Assembly: GCF_029867415.1 (NCBI RefSeq)
Contig: NW_026705728.1
Span: forward strand, 62,001-126,000
Origin: Vicia villosa
Lineage: Eukaryota; Streptophyta; Magnoliopsida; Fabales; Fabaceae
Direction of reading: 5' to 3'
Length of the DNA: 64,000 nucleotides
The stretch's first letter is position 1. Each line of letters begins with the position of its first letter. Positions 1 to 14,000 of this stretch are shown here, piece by piece. Both the position numbers and the translations under genes were made by a program. Below the pieces are notes generated by a model. The model made no database searches. It was not told the DNA's origin and was given only the letters and a program-made list of their open reading frames with translations.

Positions 1-1622
1 TCGATCCTCCTTAGATAAATATCGTAACGATAGATTTTCCTACACTGCACAACATCGGGGTTTCTGTCATGTAGTGTTGATAATCTCCATTTCCAGTTTC
101 TTAGTGTTAAGGTAGGGGATAGTCGTAGGAAACATGCTATGTGGAAGGATTTAGTTTCTAATTTGAAGAGAAGGTTGGCCGTTTGGAAGGGTAGAAATCT
201 TTCTTTTGCAGGTCATATGGTTATGATTAATTCGGTTCTGAATGCATTACCTATTTATTCTCTATCATTTTGTAAAGCTTATTCCAAAGTGCATAATGAG
301 ATTTGGAGTATTCAATGTAATCTTTTATGGCATGGTAGCGAGCTAAAAAGAACAGTCCATTGGGTGAGTTGATCTAATGTGTGTACTTCGCGCGAGAAAG
401 GAGGTCTCGGTGTTAAGGATATCGAAGTTCTAAACAAGGTGCTTTTGAATAAATGGAAGTGGAGGTTCCTGAACGAAAAAGAGGCGGTTTGGAGCAATTT
501 TTTAAGGAATAGGTACAGGAATTACAAGACAAAAGTCTTGATCAGGGACAAAATTGTGTTGTCTAAGAGGGATTCCATATGGTGGAGGGATCTAATTTTA
601 TCGGATAGCAACCTTGACTCGGCCGATAATAGGTTCTCGGGTGCGGTCTTTTGCAATGTTAATAATGGTCTCGATACTGCTTTCTAGCATTCAAAGTGGT
701 TAGGAAATCAATCCTTGAAAAACGCTTTCCTCGACATTTTTCGTTTGGCGATCTGCCCGAACAGATGCATTGCGGATGCTGGAAGTTGGGATGATTTCGG
801 TTGGTCTTGGCAGCTAGAGGATACAGTCAATAATTATGGTGAGGTGGATCCAGTTTTATGGGCGAAATTCTCCGGTCTGGTGCAGGATTACACCTTGGAG
901 CAGAACGTCAAGGACATCTATGTTTGGCAGCAGGGTTCGGAAGGCTCCTTTATGGTTAGCTCCTGTTTTAACCTCTTATGTAAGTTCAATTTGGTTTCTT
1001 CAATTCCTGTTAATGTACTGAAGGCTATCAATCATTATGGGAGGTTTAAATTCCGTGGAATCTGTTATTTCTTGGGTGGAGGTTATTTCTTAAGAGGATT
1101 CCAACCAAGGACCAATTGTGTAGGAGGAATATTTTGACAGATCGCAGGGAGTTGAACTGTGTTTTTTGCAACTCGGACAAAGAAACTATTCAACATCTTT
1201 TCGAGCTTTGTTTGTATTCGGACTGAATATGGAGAAAGGTTTATGATTGGATAGGTAATTCATTAGAATTGATTTTTGGGGAGTTTGTGGATTTGTTTGA
1301 CAATTGTGAGAAGGTGAAGTCCAAATTGAAAAGATTAACTGTTGCCGTAATTTGGATATCGACAGATTGGACAATTTGGTTGATGAGGAATGCCGTCATT
1401 TTTAAGAGAGAGAGCTTTAGTTTTGTTGAGTGTTTATCGATAATTACTTATAAATCGGGGAAGTGATTATGTTTATGTTGTAAAATAGCGGACTATTGTA
1501 ATTGTTTCGTGTGGAATACTCTACCTCTCCTTTGTTTTAGGAGGTAGGGTTTTCCGTGTGTTTTTTGGGTGAAGTATCCCTTATACTCTCTTTTAATAGA
1601 TTCATCGTCTATTAAAAAAAAA
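1..1622 (+). pseudogene. LINE (non-LTR retrotransposon) 3' part, RT C-terminal/zf-RVT region, degenerate
   Basis: This is the 3' end of a plant LINE ORF2. In frame 1 (139-1137) the sequence reads as the region after the reverse transcriptase core, with a GGLGVKD block followed by NK.LLNKWKWR. Two in-frame stops interrupt it, a TGA at 370 and a TAG at 685, each where the family normally has Trp. Around 1020-1070 the frame slips to frame 3, where a classic zf-RVT block is readable: RIPTKDQLCRRNIL, then CVFC and HLFELC (1090-1220). Another stop falls at 1224. The last ORF ends at 1466, and a run of nine A at 1614-1622 is the probable poly(A) 3' end. The 5' part lies outside the window. It cannot be functional: at least three stops and one frameshift. 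The LINE assignment is secure; the subfamily is not. Confidence 0.85.
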
Positions 1623-2102
<480 letters not shown>

Positions 2103-2892
2103 GAGCGTATCCAGTGAGAACTGATACTATCATGAGAAATGAGAACTATTAATATCAGCCGTCAGATTTAATTAACGTTTAAGATTTATTGATTCCATAT
2201 TAAGAACGCCTTATTGAATTTTATCCATTATGATCAATATTTAAAAATTCCATAAATAAAGTATCTTTTCAAAAATATTTCTATTTCTCTAATTATTATA
2301 ATATTCTCAAAATGAGATAATCATTATAAGAATTATTATGCTTAATATTCAAATGTTATCACAATAATTTTTATTTTCACTGTTATTCTAACTACATTTT
2401 AATTTGATCTATAATTTATTTTGAATGAAATAAATTATTTTCTTTATAATTAAAAAAAACTTATTCTTCATAATTGATATTGATTTGTTAACTATTTCAT
2501 TTTGAATAATACTATTAATATAAAATTTAATTTATACTTTAGAATTCATATAATTTTATTCTTCACATAATTATAAATATAACTTATTATTAATTTGGAA
2601 CTTATATTTTCCTTTAATTAAAAAAATTTAAGAATTTAAATTTATTACTTATATTTTGATTCGGATGATTTAATTTTTTTTTTTGAATTCTATACGGGAG
2701 AAAATGAAATTTATTACTTATATTTTAAATTTATTTTTAATATGTTTATTTGATAAAAAATATTGAAGAAAACCAAACTATTACTTATATTTTAATTTAG
2801 TTGATTTTTTTATTGCAATTATTTTAAATTAAAACACATTATTGGTTTATCAAATATATTTTAATTTGATTAAAAGTATTAAGAATCTAAAT

Positions 2893-3045
<153 letters not shown>

Positions 3046-3233
3046 TTTGGTTGAATTATTAATTTGCAAGCTCGGTAATTTTTGTTTGAAATTATAACGA
3101 TCACCAATATTTAAAATAAATTATATTACTGTGTTAAAATTTTAACAATTAAAGCAAGAAAAAAATTCCGGAAAAATATCTTTTTTATGAAAAATTTAAA
3201 TTTTGAGCATAATAGATAAAAAGAAAATACTGT

Positions 3234-3421
3234 ACTATTTGTATGGAACTAATAAATATTATGAGGGATAAATATGATTAAAATATTGTTTATTCATTCA
3301 TAAGATTAAAATATATTTATCACCAACATTTTAATCTTATTTGATCAAAAAAAGCACATAAATTTTAATCTTATTTATCACTCATAAGATTTATTAATTC
3401 CATACAAATAATAATAGTATT
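3234..3421. mobile_element. Foldback MITE-like palindrome
   Basis: The left arm reads TACTATTTGTATGGAACTAA and the right arm is its near-perfect reverse complement, ending TTCCATACAAATAATAATAG. The arms run about 55 bp and flank a roughly 75-bp loop that itself contains inverted ATTTTAATCTTAT motifs. It lies inside the larger TIR transposon next to its right TIR. It could be a nested MITE or an internal palindrome of the host element. Confidence 0.55.
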
Positions 3422-3700
3422 AGTAAAAAAAATTGTGACAACATTTAAATATTAAGCATAATAATTTTAAAAAAGATTCTCTTATTTTGATAATATTTTA
3501 ATAATTAAAGAAATAAAAATATTCTTTTGAAAATATATTTTATTTATGGAATTTTTAAATATCAATCACAATTGATAAAAATTCAGTAAGATGTTCTTAA
3601 TATGGAATCAATTAATCTTGAACGTTAATTAAATCTTACGGCTGATATCAATAATTCTCATTTCTCATAAAAGATATCAGTTCTCACCGGATACGCTCCC

Positions 3701-3756
<56 letters not shown>

Positions 3757-3776
3757 TATATATATATATATATATT
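3701..3776. repeat. (TA)n microsatellite, right half of the split tract
   Basis: An imperfect TA tract directly abutting the right TIR of the 2101-3700 transposon. Confidence 0.9.
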
Positions 3777-3828
3777 AATTATATTATATTTAAATTTTTG
3801 AAAGGTGATTTTAAAATAAAGTTTAGAA

Positions 3829-4715
<887 letters not shown>

Positions 4716-5405
4716 TTAACATTATAATATATAATAGATATTATTATTTAAAAATAATTTCATTTGGAAAGTAATTATTAAATTGTAGTACAAATAAAAT
4801 AATATAAATTGGTGGGGTTAAATATATGTTGTTTATTTACAAATATCATTGAAGTAAAAGTAGTTAAAATTGATTAGATATGACTTAAATACAAACAAAA
4901 TACCACTAAAAGCTCATGCAGAGGACATGGGTTGCTTCCTCCTGTCGTAATATGAAAAAGAGTTGGTACGAGATTTGCCAAAATACCACTTCTAAGATGT
5001 ACGAAGATGCACTAATCCAACAATTCCTCCCTATTTATCGACTTTGCTAAGAAAATAGATTGGTTTTGAAATTTTCGGATGAACCAAACTACAAACCTCA
5101 CATGTAGCAAAGAGATGAAAATACGTCTCAACAAAACCTAAAACTTAAATTGATAGTTTCTATAGATGAATTCTATCTTTAGTGTTATTCTTTTTTTTCA
5201 ATAAGCAATTGATATAAGAACTCGTACTAGGGGTGCAATCCTTACAACAAAGGAACAATATAGAGAGTTAAAACTTAATTATTTATTTTTATTGTTAACT
5301 TTAGAGTTAATAATAATATTGTAGGTAAATTTTGTTTTTCATGTATTCTTCTGTGCACGGTCATGTTATTAAATAATTTTTTAAATAAAAAAATTGTTTA
5401 ATTAA

Positions 5406-5457
<52 letters not shown>

Positions 5458-5705
5458 CATTTAAAAATAAGTCAAAGCTGATTAACATATTTGATGACAT
5501 AACTATTTAATAATAGAGGTAATAATATTAAAAACAACTGTGAATTGAAAATTTGAAATGATTACCTCAATATATAATAAAATATAAAATAAAATCTTTA
5601 ATATGTGACAGGTTATATTATATGGCACGATATTGATAACACGACTCTACCGTGTAGGGTATATTTTAATTCATTGTTTAATCAATAATGTAATTCAATT
5701 TATTT
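4716..5705. other. AT-rich intergenic DNA, nothing recognised
   Basis: I see no gene, TIR or LTR here. A (TA)n tract occupies 5409-5453. The segment lies upstream of the MLP-like gene and should hold its promoter. Confidence 0.6.
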
Positions 5706-5713
5706 TATTTAAA
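5706..5713 (+). promoter_or_regulatory. Possible TATA-like box of the MLP-like gene
   Basis: TATTTAAA lies 77 bp upstream of the start codon chosen at 5790, a plausible distance for a 5' UTR of about 45-50 nt. In such AT-rich DNA the motif is weak evidence on its own. Confidence 0.3.
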
Positions 5714-5789
5714 GCATGGGGTTGGGTACAATTTTCTCACATCAACCTTTGATTCTTCTTATTTTTGTCTTAGTTTTTCTTCCCAAGAA

Positions 5790-6506
5790 ATGGTGCTATC
5801 TGGTAAGCTTATTACTGAACTTGGTATCAAAACACCCGCGGAAAGGTTTTACAAACTATTTGCGGAAGAACTTCACGAAGCACAAGTCCATTGTGAAAGA
5901 GTTCATCATACCAAACTGCATGAAGGTGAAGACTGGCATGACACTGAGACAGTTAAACACTGGACTTATGTCATAGGTAATTATATTTCTAGAAGTTAAA
6001 AAGTTAAAGGTAGTGCACTGTCAATGTAAAATAGAATTAAAAGTGTGACTTGGTTTGATAGATGTCCTGATTGGTTGATGGTGTAAAAATATTTTACACT
6101 CTCAGTGCATACTCTTTTTTCTCATATTTCTAACTCAACAAATATGCGTCGAGAATTATATAATTTTATGTGTATAGTTTTGTTGTTATTAATTTCCCGT
6201 GATATCAAAACAGATGGTGAGGTACACACATGCTATGATAATCTTGAAGAAGTTGATGAACAGAACAAAAAGAACACTTGGAATTTATTTGGTGGAGATA
6301 TTGAGAAACACTATAAGACCTTTAAGCTCACCCTTCAAGTAAGTGATAAGGCTGATGATGGCACTGCTGTTGCTAAATGGACAGTTGAATATGAGAAAAT
6401 CAACGAGGATATTCATCCTCCAAATGGATGGATGGACTATATTAGCCAGTGCACTAGAGATGTTGATGCTCATCTTTACAAAACAAGGGTTGCTCGAAAA
6501 GATTAA
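5790..6506 (+). CDS. Major latex protein (MLP)-like, Bet v 1 superfamily, 2 exons
   Basis: Exon 1 is 5790-5976 and exon 2 is 6214-6506, with a 237-bp GT..AG intron in phase 1. Joining them gives about 159 residues, close to the roughly 150 of the family. Exon 1 carries the MLP signature (LITELGIKTPAE near residues 7-18, then ERVHHTKLHEGEDWH). Exon 2 carries the glycine-rich loop region LFGGDIE (about 87-93), WTVEYEKINED and the C-terminal helix with GWMDYISQCTRDVD. Bet v 1-fold proteins bind small hydrophobic ligands in a cavity and are usually cytosolic and defence- or stress-related; the ligand here is unknown. The start at 5790 fits the conserved MVLSGKL N-terminus. No stop or frameshift is present, so the gene looks intact. 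The C-terminus (KTRVARKD) is several residues longer than usual. AATAAA at 6677 fits a 3' end. It is the only host gene in the window. Confidence 0.9.
6011..6111. mobile_element. Small MITE in the intron of the MLP-like gene
   Basis: The left end TAGTGCACTGTCAATGTAAA and the right end TTTTACACTCTCAGTGCATA are about 20-bp inverted repeats with few mismatches. The element is about 100 bp with TA at both edges. It makes up nearly half of the intron and leaves both splice sites untouched. A Stowaway-like assignment is inference from size and TA ends. Confidence 0.6.
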
Positions 6507-6676
6507 AGAAAGTAACAAATAAGATGGAGTGGCTTAATGAATGGAGTTGGCTCAAGTGTTCATCTTTATAATTAATCAGTGTGATGTTTGTAATATTGTT
6601 GTTGCATATTGGCTTCTGGGTTTGTAACTATGTGTGATCGGTTGAAAAGTGTGACTTAAATTATGTGATGCAGTTC

Positions 6677-6682
6677 AATAAA
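6677..6682 (+). terminator. Poly(A) signal AATAAA of the MLP-like gene
   Basis: AATAAA lies 171 bp after the stop codon, in a T-rich context, which is a normal plant 3' UTR length. Confidence 0.5.
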
Positions 6683-6939
6683 TCGATATTTCGTTGTGCT
6701 TTTTCTTTCTTTTTTACACTAGTGTGCAACTCTTTGTCCATTTTATTTTGTTTTTGTTATTACCACTAAGTTGTTTTTAAATCTAAACTATTATTTGACC
6801 TATAAATAAAGAGTTTCTTCATCGTTTCAAATAATTCCAATAATATATTTGATCCGACTTTCACACTCTCGTCATTTTTTTAGAATCTCTCATTTCTCTC
6901 TAGTATTTTTTCTTATATTGCTTAAAACATATTCTTGTG

Positions 6940-7655
6940 CAGGACCGGTCCAAACAATTTCGAGGCCCCATACAAATTTTAAAATTGAAGAATAAAATTA
7001 TTTTTTTAAAATCAAATTTTTCCTTTGTTTAAATTTTAATTAGTATACTATCAAAAAATAAGTGAAATTTTAATTATTATACTTAATTTTTATAAAAGAT
7101 CGAGAAATAAGTGAAATATAATATTATTGTTTATTATATATTTTACATTCATTTTATTGTTTTTCATATTCTATAGATGTGGAATTATTATTATTCATTT
7201 GTAGTCTAATAGTGTTCAATTTATCTAATTGTCAGATAGCTTTTCTATTATAGGTATTAGTAATTAGTAATGATAATAATTAAATTAAGACTCACATTAA
7301 AATTTTGTTCATTATAATTTAATTAAACTAGCTTGTTGTTATTACGTAGTTTTTAACTTATCATATGTTAATCAAAATGAAATCAATTTTTTATGCTACA
7401 GAGTTCTGAGTATGATGATAAAATGTAGTGTAATATATAAAAATTCATTCTTTTTAACTCAAATCATATACCACGTTGGAAAACATTGCAGAGATGAGTT
7501 CCAGTATTAATATATGTAGTTTTAAACATTATAGCATTGTATAAGCACTGTAAAAGCAAATACCATTAATTATTACTTCAAAGTTTGTAGAGGCCCTATA
7601 AAATATGAGGCCCTTGTGATGTTGCTCATGTTGTACAGCTACATGGTCGGCCCTG
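6940..7655. mobile_element. Non-autonomous hAT transposon, 716 bp
   Basis: The ends are CAGGACCGGTCC at 6940 and, in reverse complement, CAGGGCCGACCA at 7655, which is the Ac/hAT-type TIR. The flanks are a perfect 8-bp TSD, TTCTTGTG at 6932-6939 and 7656-7663, and 8 bp is diagnostic for hAT. Subterminal GAGGCCC motifs occur near both ends (6961 and about 7591-7614). The interior is AT-rich with no transposase ORF, so any mobility would need transposase in trans. Confidence 0.92.
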
Positions 7656-7703
7656 TTCTTGTGTATAAGTAGGGATCATTATTTTAGGTGAGGGTTTAAT
7701 TAT

Positions 7704-7980
7704 CACTACAAAAAATGTTCTCTGCAGCGACGTGGATTACACGTCGCAACATGCAAAATCACGTGGCAAACATAAAGTAGCGACGTGAGCATTTATGTCG
7801 CAGGAGCACGCGTGGCAACATTGTAGCGACGTGGAGACCACGTCAGAAAGTAGCGACGTGACTCCCACGTCGCAACAGGATTACATAGGAAACATCCCAC
7901 TGCACACACAGCAGGTGTGGCAGGTGTGGGGAAGTGTGTTTGTTGACCAATGTAGCGACGTGTTTCCCACATCGCTACAT
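7704..7980. repeat. CACTA left subterminal repeats (TAGCGACGTG motif)
   Basis: Many direct and inverted copies of a GCGACGTG core are present (for example at about 7727, 7772, 7823, 7850, 7862 and 7954; inverted copies CACGTCGCAAC at 7741 and 7868). In En/Spm such arrays are bound by TNPA; a binding role here is inferred by analogy. Confidence 0.85.
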
Positions 7981-8307
7981 TAAATGCTTTTTTTTAAAAA
8001 AAAAATTTATTCACGCTAGATTTGTTTTATTTTATATATTTTATATATTTTATATAATTAATTAATATATAATAAAATATATATAATAAAATTTATATAA
8101 TAAAATCTATAAAATAAAATTTATATAATAAAATCTATAAAAACTAACTTATATAATAAATTTATATAAAATAAATTAATATAATAAACATTATATAATA
8201 AATTCAATTAAATAAAATTAAAAATTTAAAACTAATATTTTAATGAATTAAAATGTAGAATATTTTACATTAAAAAAATTTTAAAACAAATAAAATACAA
8301 AATGTTT

Positions 8308-10508
8308 TTAAGAGGCATCATCCGGAAAATAGTTATCCGGATTAAAATCATCAGCCACCCCGTCATCCTCCGGCTCTTGAGGAGGAGCATTACTGTAATT
8401 TCCTCCTCCTTGCATAAACCGTCTCATCTGCTCCTCCATCTCAGCTTGCTTCTTCGTAATGCCCTCCATCTGTCGCGCATGCTGCTCCTCCATATCAGAC
8501 TGCTTCTTCCGCATCATCTCGATCTGGGCCTCACTTTCGCGTCTCGCCAATTGCCTTACTAATTCAGTTTGTTCCTGTGTCAGATTTGGTTGACGCGATC
8601 CACCCTCTCCATCCTGAACTCTTTGGAACAGATTACGGTCACCAGATCTATAGCTGGACGCCAAATTTCCAGCCCCAAAAAAGCAACCATTAGGCCCTTT
8701 ATCTTTAATAACGTCACACCAAATGTAGTGATCAACATCCGCGTTAAGCGGCTCCCCCTCTGCTGGCATGAATTGAGGATTATTTTCCAGAAAAATGGCA
8801 AGTCGTCTATCATATTCTTCCTGCACAAATATTCAATAAAAAAAATTAAGTTAAATATTTAAATGCATATTTAATGATACTAAATAAATATATACATATT
8901 ATAAATTAAAATATATTAAAACGTTGCCACGTTATTTTCACGCCACAACTTATGATTTGCCACATGATTTTCACGTGGAAAATTATCAATTGCCACATGA
9001 AATTCACATCACAAACTTTGTATCAATATAAAAAAAATAAACAACGTAAATTTCACTTACAAGATACATCCTAGTGCGCTCGTCGACAACACCTCCCGAT
9101 CTCCTTGTCCGGGTCCTCGAAATCAGCTCAGGCATCAATGGTCTTCTACCCAACTGCTTAGCCTAAATAATATAATTAAAAATAATTAGTAAATTATATT
9201 ATGAATAAAGAAGTAACTTAAAATTTTTAAAACTTTTACCAATCGTCGGGCATGCTCGGCGGTGCTAATACTTCCAACTGTGTTGACACAACCGCCCTTT
9301 TCAGATGCCCTCATCTTCTTAAAGGTTTCTGATTTAGCCCGGAATTCTGGAGTCCTCCAATATATTACAAGCTCCTGAAAAACCTCCTTGCCTATCCAGC
9401 TAGGACGGATGCCGTGAAGCTCATAATTCTCCCTTACTCGCCGCAGCATATCAGACATTCTTTTAGAGCATCTGGTATTGAAAACTTTCTGAACACTTTT
9501 TTCACTCAAAGGATCCCACACACATTTCTCCTGCAATAATGTTGTATGACATTAAAATAAAATGTTAAGTAATTATAATGAGAATTTTATTTAAATAACT
9601 ATAACTAAAACAATAAATTAAATGCATAACCTACATAAATAACAATACCTTAAACATTCTAAACCATTCATCTTTATTTTTGACGTCCCCATAGCTCTTA
9701 AAAGCTGATTTATACATCTGCTGAATTATATAGTTAACAATCCTAGCAGCAGTCCGACTCGGCGTAAAACTGAAACAAAAAATGAAAATGTTAGATATAA
9801 ATTTATATAAAAAATGAAAATGTATACATATATTAAAGTTTTTAAATAGGAAACTTACTTGCTTCCTTCGGGATGTATCCAAAATCTACCGTCAACGACA
9901 TGAATCTCATCGGGATCATCCCTCCCACGAAGATCAGCTCCGTCTATCTCATCAACTGCCTCATCAACCTCACGGGCTGGTACATGTGTGGGATGTGGGG
10001 TGCGTGAGCCTCCAACCTGTGTGAGGCGTGGACTAGGAGATCGTCCAGCCTGTGTGGGGCGTGGACTAGGAGATCGTCCAGCCTGTGTCGGAGGTGTACT
10101 ACTGGATCCTCCCGTATGCTGAAAGGAGGAAGTCATCTGCATGGGATATGAGAAACCAGATCCTCCATTATGCTGGAAGGATGAAGGCATGCCAGTATGG
10201 GCGAATGGAAAGCTGGGCGGGGGCACACCAGTATGTGTGAATGGAAAGCTAGGTCCTCCCGCCTGCTGGAAGGACGGGGGCACACCAGGATGCTGGAAGG
10301 ATGGCGGTACCGCTGAGTACTGGAAGGATGGCGGTACCCCAGACGGGAATGTGTGGGAGGAGAGTAATGGGGTAAAAGCCTGAGTACTGGCTAAAGACAT
10401 ATGATCAACACTCTGAGGGCGGGAAGACACGGCCATGGGAGGCGCCTCACATACTACTATCCTCGGACGTTGGGACTTCTTACCACTATCTTTACTCTTA
10501 GGTGGCAT
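8308..10508 (-). CDS. CACTA second protein, plant Transposase_24 (Ptta/En/Spm) type, 5 exons
   Basis: On the minus strand the exons are 10508-9859, 9769-9649, 9530-9240, 9162-9061 and 8820-8308. Every junction is GT..AG and the joined frame is open for about 558 residues. The N-terminal third is low complexity, with Pro/Gly/Ser repeats built on PPSFQH-like units. Next comes a conserved block starting WIHPEGSNFTPSRTAARIV and continuing through KNKDEWFRMFK and CSKRMSDMLRRVR, then YWRTPEFRAKSE. This layout is that of plant Transposase_24 proteins. The C-terminal exon has a charged coiled coil (KKQSDMEEQHARQMEG) and an acidic tail. In En/Spm the second protein binds the subterminal repeats and assists excision; that role is inferred. 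I chose the Met at 10508 (MPPKSK, basic) over upstream ATGs, which lie in a tandem repeat. Confidence 0.85.
8925..9020. repeat. Subterminal-like motifs inside intron 4 of the CACTA gene
   Basis: Diverged motifs such as GTTGCCACGTTATTTTCACG, GCCACATGATTTTCACGTGG and GCCACATGAAATTCACATC resemble the GCGACGTGG/CACGTCGCAAC repeats of both termini. They are interior, within the intron between exons 4 and 5. Confidence 0.55.
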
Positions 10509-10519
10509 TTTACCTATTT

Positions 10520-10705
10520 TATTATTCATCAACACATAAATATTCATCAACACATAAATATTCATTAACACATAAATATTCATTAACACATAAATAGATA
10601 TTTAATAGATATCCACTAACACATAAATAGATATTCATTAACACATAAATAAATATTCATTAACACATAAATAAATATTCATTAACATATAAATATACAT
10701 TCAAT
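10520..10705. repeat. Tandem repeat, unit about 18-24 bp, upstream of the second CACTA gene
   Basis: About nine units of the type TTCATTAACACATAAATA are arranged head to tail between the two CACTA genes. The tract lies directly 5' of the chosen start at 10508 and so in the promoter or leader of the second gene. Read on the minus strand it gives a repeated MNIYVL peptide, which I regard as non-functional. Confidence 0.85.
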
Positions 10706-10711
10706 GTTTAG

Positions 10712-11065
10712 TTATTCTTCATCTTCGCTATCCACATCATTCTCTTCATCATTCTCTTCATCATTATCTTCGTCGTTCTCTTCGTCGTTCTCTTCGTCAT
10801 TCTCTTCATTGTTGTCATCGGATTCAAACTCTTCATCATTCTCTTCATCCACATTATTTTCAACCAACAATATAGATGCATCAACTTGATGTCCCTCAAC
10901 AATTGTATCAGACAAACTTGTAATGTCTTCAGCTGCAACCACTTCATTAATTTGATCAACATCATCAACTTGATAGGCAACATCTTCTACTTGATCGCCA
11001 TTTTCAATATGACCTTGCGGTTTTGTTTTTATTGCAACACACCATCCTCTTTTACGTGTCACAAA
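10712..11065 (-). pseudogene. Residual C-terminal tail of the CACTA transposase
   Basis: This continues the transposase frame after the TAA at 11066-11068. It starts with RKRGWCVAIKTKPQGHIEN, which is the normal end of the DUF4216-type domain. It then becomes strongly acidic with repeats of the pattern EENDEEND, ending at a stop at 10712. If the TAA is real, about 115 residues are lost. A small effect on function is possible because the lost part is mostly low complexity, but the RGW..IKTKP segment is conserved in relatives. Confidence 0.7.
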
Positions 11066-14000
11066 TTAAGGATAAGGTACATAATAAACTTGCCTAACAA
11101 TATTTGACATTATGAAAGGATCATACTCTTTGTATTTCCGGTTCATTTGAATCTCAACAGTACCGTATGACCTGTCTATTTTTGTGCCTCTACTTGGATC
11201 ATACCATTCACAATAAAACAAGACAACTTTATTTTCTGAATCCATGTAATGGTATACTAACTCGTAGATATGTTTAATAACTCCATAAAAGTCATCTTCA
11301 CCACCATCTGTAACTCCTTTTACAAATACACCACTGTTTATGGTTTTTTTCCCTTCGGTCCATGCCTCAGTGTGAAACTTATATCCGTTCACGAAGTATG
11401 TGTGCCATTCATTTGCGCTTTGGATAGGGCCTTCTGCCAAGTTTCTCAAATGGAGTATTTCTGGAGTTGGTGGAAACACGGTAGACAATCTTTGCTTGAA
11501 CCATAAGGGAAATTCAGCATGAATGACGCCGGATGTTGATTGTACACCGGTACTATGAAAATAGGCATTGTTAAATTCCCTACAAAATATACACCATAAG
11601 TTAAATAAGTTTGGTATACAGACATTGTCAACAAAGGTAAAAAAAACTATTGGGTAAACTTACTCAAGGTATTTTTTAACTTCGACGCAGTTGATCAAGA
11701 CATGGACATGTGCGGATTGCATTTCTTTCTGGGTCAACCAATGCACACTCTTCTTTCCAGAAGGTCGACCTGGAAGACCGAATACTGATAAGGTGAATTG
11801 ACTCCTCTGGTTGACATTTACCGGATTCCGTATGGTTCTAGGAGTTAACATCAAGTGATTGAAATAATGACTGCAAAAATGTGATGTTTCTCGATGCAGG
11901 TAATGTGCACATATAGAACCTTCAACTCTTGCTTTATTCTTCACTGATCGCTTTGAATCACCCATGAACCTTTCAAACGGATACATCCACCTATATTGAA
12001 CTGGTCCACCAAGAAAGGCTTCATATGCAAGATGCACAGGTAAATGTTCCATTGAGTCGAAGAAACCAGGCGGAAATACTTGTTCCAACTTACAAAGAAT
12101 GATTGCAATGTTTTGGTCCAACTTCATGATGTCTTCCACTTTTAAAGCTGGCGCACAAATATCTCTAAAAAACTGACTAATTTCAGTCAGTGGATCAAGA
12201 ACATGTTTGGGTAGCGAGCCAAATGCAATTGGTAACAATTGTTCCATGAAAATGTGACAATCGTGACTTTTCATTCCATGCAACTTCCCAGTGTTAGGGT
12301 CAGCACACCTTGATAAATTTGATGAATACCCATCGGGCATTCTCAAATCTTTTAGCCATCGACAAACAGCTTTAGCTTCTTGGGAAGTCAAAGTGAAACA
12401 AGCCTTGGGTTTTAATAACTTTCCATTCGGTAGAGGCTTCAACTCCAACTCTCTTCTGTTACACCATTTTTCCATGTCTTGTCTGGCCTTTTCATTATCT
12501 TTTGTTTTGCCTTTCACATCCATCACTGTGTTAAATACATTATCAAAAAAATTCTTCTCAATATGCATAACATCTAGATTATGGCGCAACAAGTTATCCT
12601 TCCAATACGGGAGGTCCCAAAATATACTTCTTTTTGTCCAATTGTGCGTGACTCCGTATCCTTCAATTCGGCATTCTTTGCCAGTATCTGTAAATTTTGG
12701 CAGCTCACTAACTTGTTCCCATATAGCCCATGGTGACAATCGAGGCGGAGGCGAATCTTTCACTCGTACATATTTTTTAAAGTTTGTCATGTTTCTTCTA
12801 TAGGAGTGATTTCGTGGTAGGAATCTTCGGTGACAGTCAAACCACGAGCTTTTCCCACCTTTATCCAACGTGAACCCTTTGTTGTTTCCCATGCAATGCG
12901 GACAACCCATTTTGCCATGCGTACCCCAACCAGACAACATGCCATATGCTGGAAAGTCGTTGATGGTCCACATCAAAGAAGCTCGCATTATAAAGTTTTC
13001 TTTACGTGATATATCATAAGTCCATTCTCCAATCCACAATCTCTTCAAATCATCAATTAAAGGTTGTAAATACACATCAATTCCTGCTTTTGGACTCGAA
13101 GGTCCTGGAATGACGCACGTCAAAAACATGTATGGTTTTGTCATGCACATCTCAGGAGGGAGGTTGTAAGGGGTTACAATAACTGGCCAACAAGAATATG
13201 CGGTTCCCGACCCTTGGACATAGGGAGTAAATCCATCCGAGCATAATCCAAGCCTGACATTTCTAGGTTCTGCGGCAAAATCAGGATGCATTCGATCAAA
13301 ATGCTTCCATGCCTCGCCATCAGATGGATGCCTCATAGTGCCTGGACTTGTGTTATTTGTGTGATGCCATGTCATTTGACTTGCACTGTGCATTGAAGCA
13401 AACATTCTTTTTAACCTTGGTATTATTGGAAGATAAAACATGGACTTTACTGCTACACGGTCTTGATTAGTGTTAACGGCTCTACTGGGAACTTTATATC
13501 TTGGACTCTCACAAAACTTACATTCCTCCAACAACCCATCTTGAGTACCAAACTCATTGTCGTAGAACAACATACAGCCATTAATGCAACAATCAATCTT
13601 TCTTACTCTTAAGCCCAACTTCGACACCAACTTCTTTGCTTCATAAAATGTTGTAGGCAAGTTGTCTTTCATTGCAGTTGAGTCCAACATCATCTTTACG
13701 AAGAATTCCAAACACTGATCAGGAACATTCCAATTTGCCTTGGCGGCCAACAATCTCACACAAATTGATAACTTTGACTCAGACGATCCATCAAACAACG
13801 GCGTATTCATCTCATTCAACAACTGATAAAATTTCTGCGCTTCCTCATTCGGCAACTCTTCCCCACCAAAATCTTCAGGCTCATCATAGGTCACGTTCAC
13901 ACCAAAAGCATCCTCAACCATGTCACCAATCAGATTATAGTTTTCCTCATATTCCACAGGCGGCCGACTACTTGAAGCATGAGAGTTGCTAGTCTCTTGT

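Noticed and set aside
12291..12803. 170-codon plus-strand ORF
   Set aside because: Antisense shadow of the CACTA transposase.
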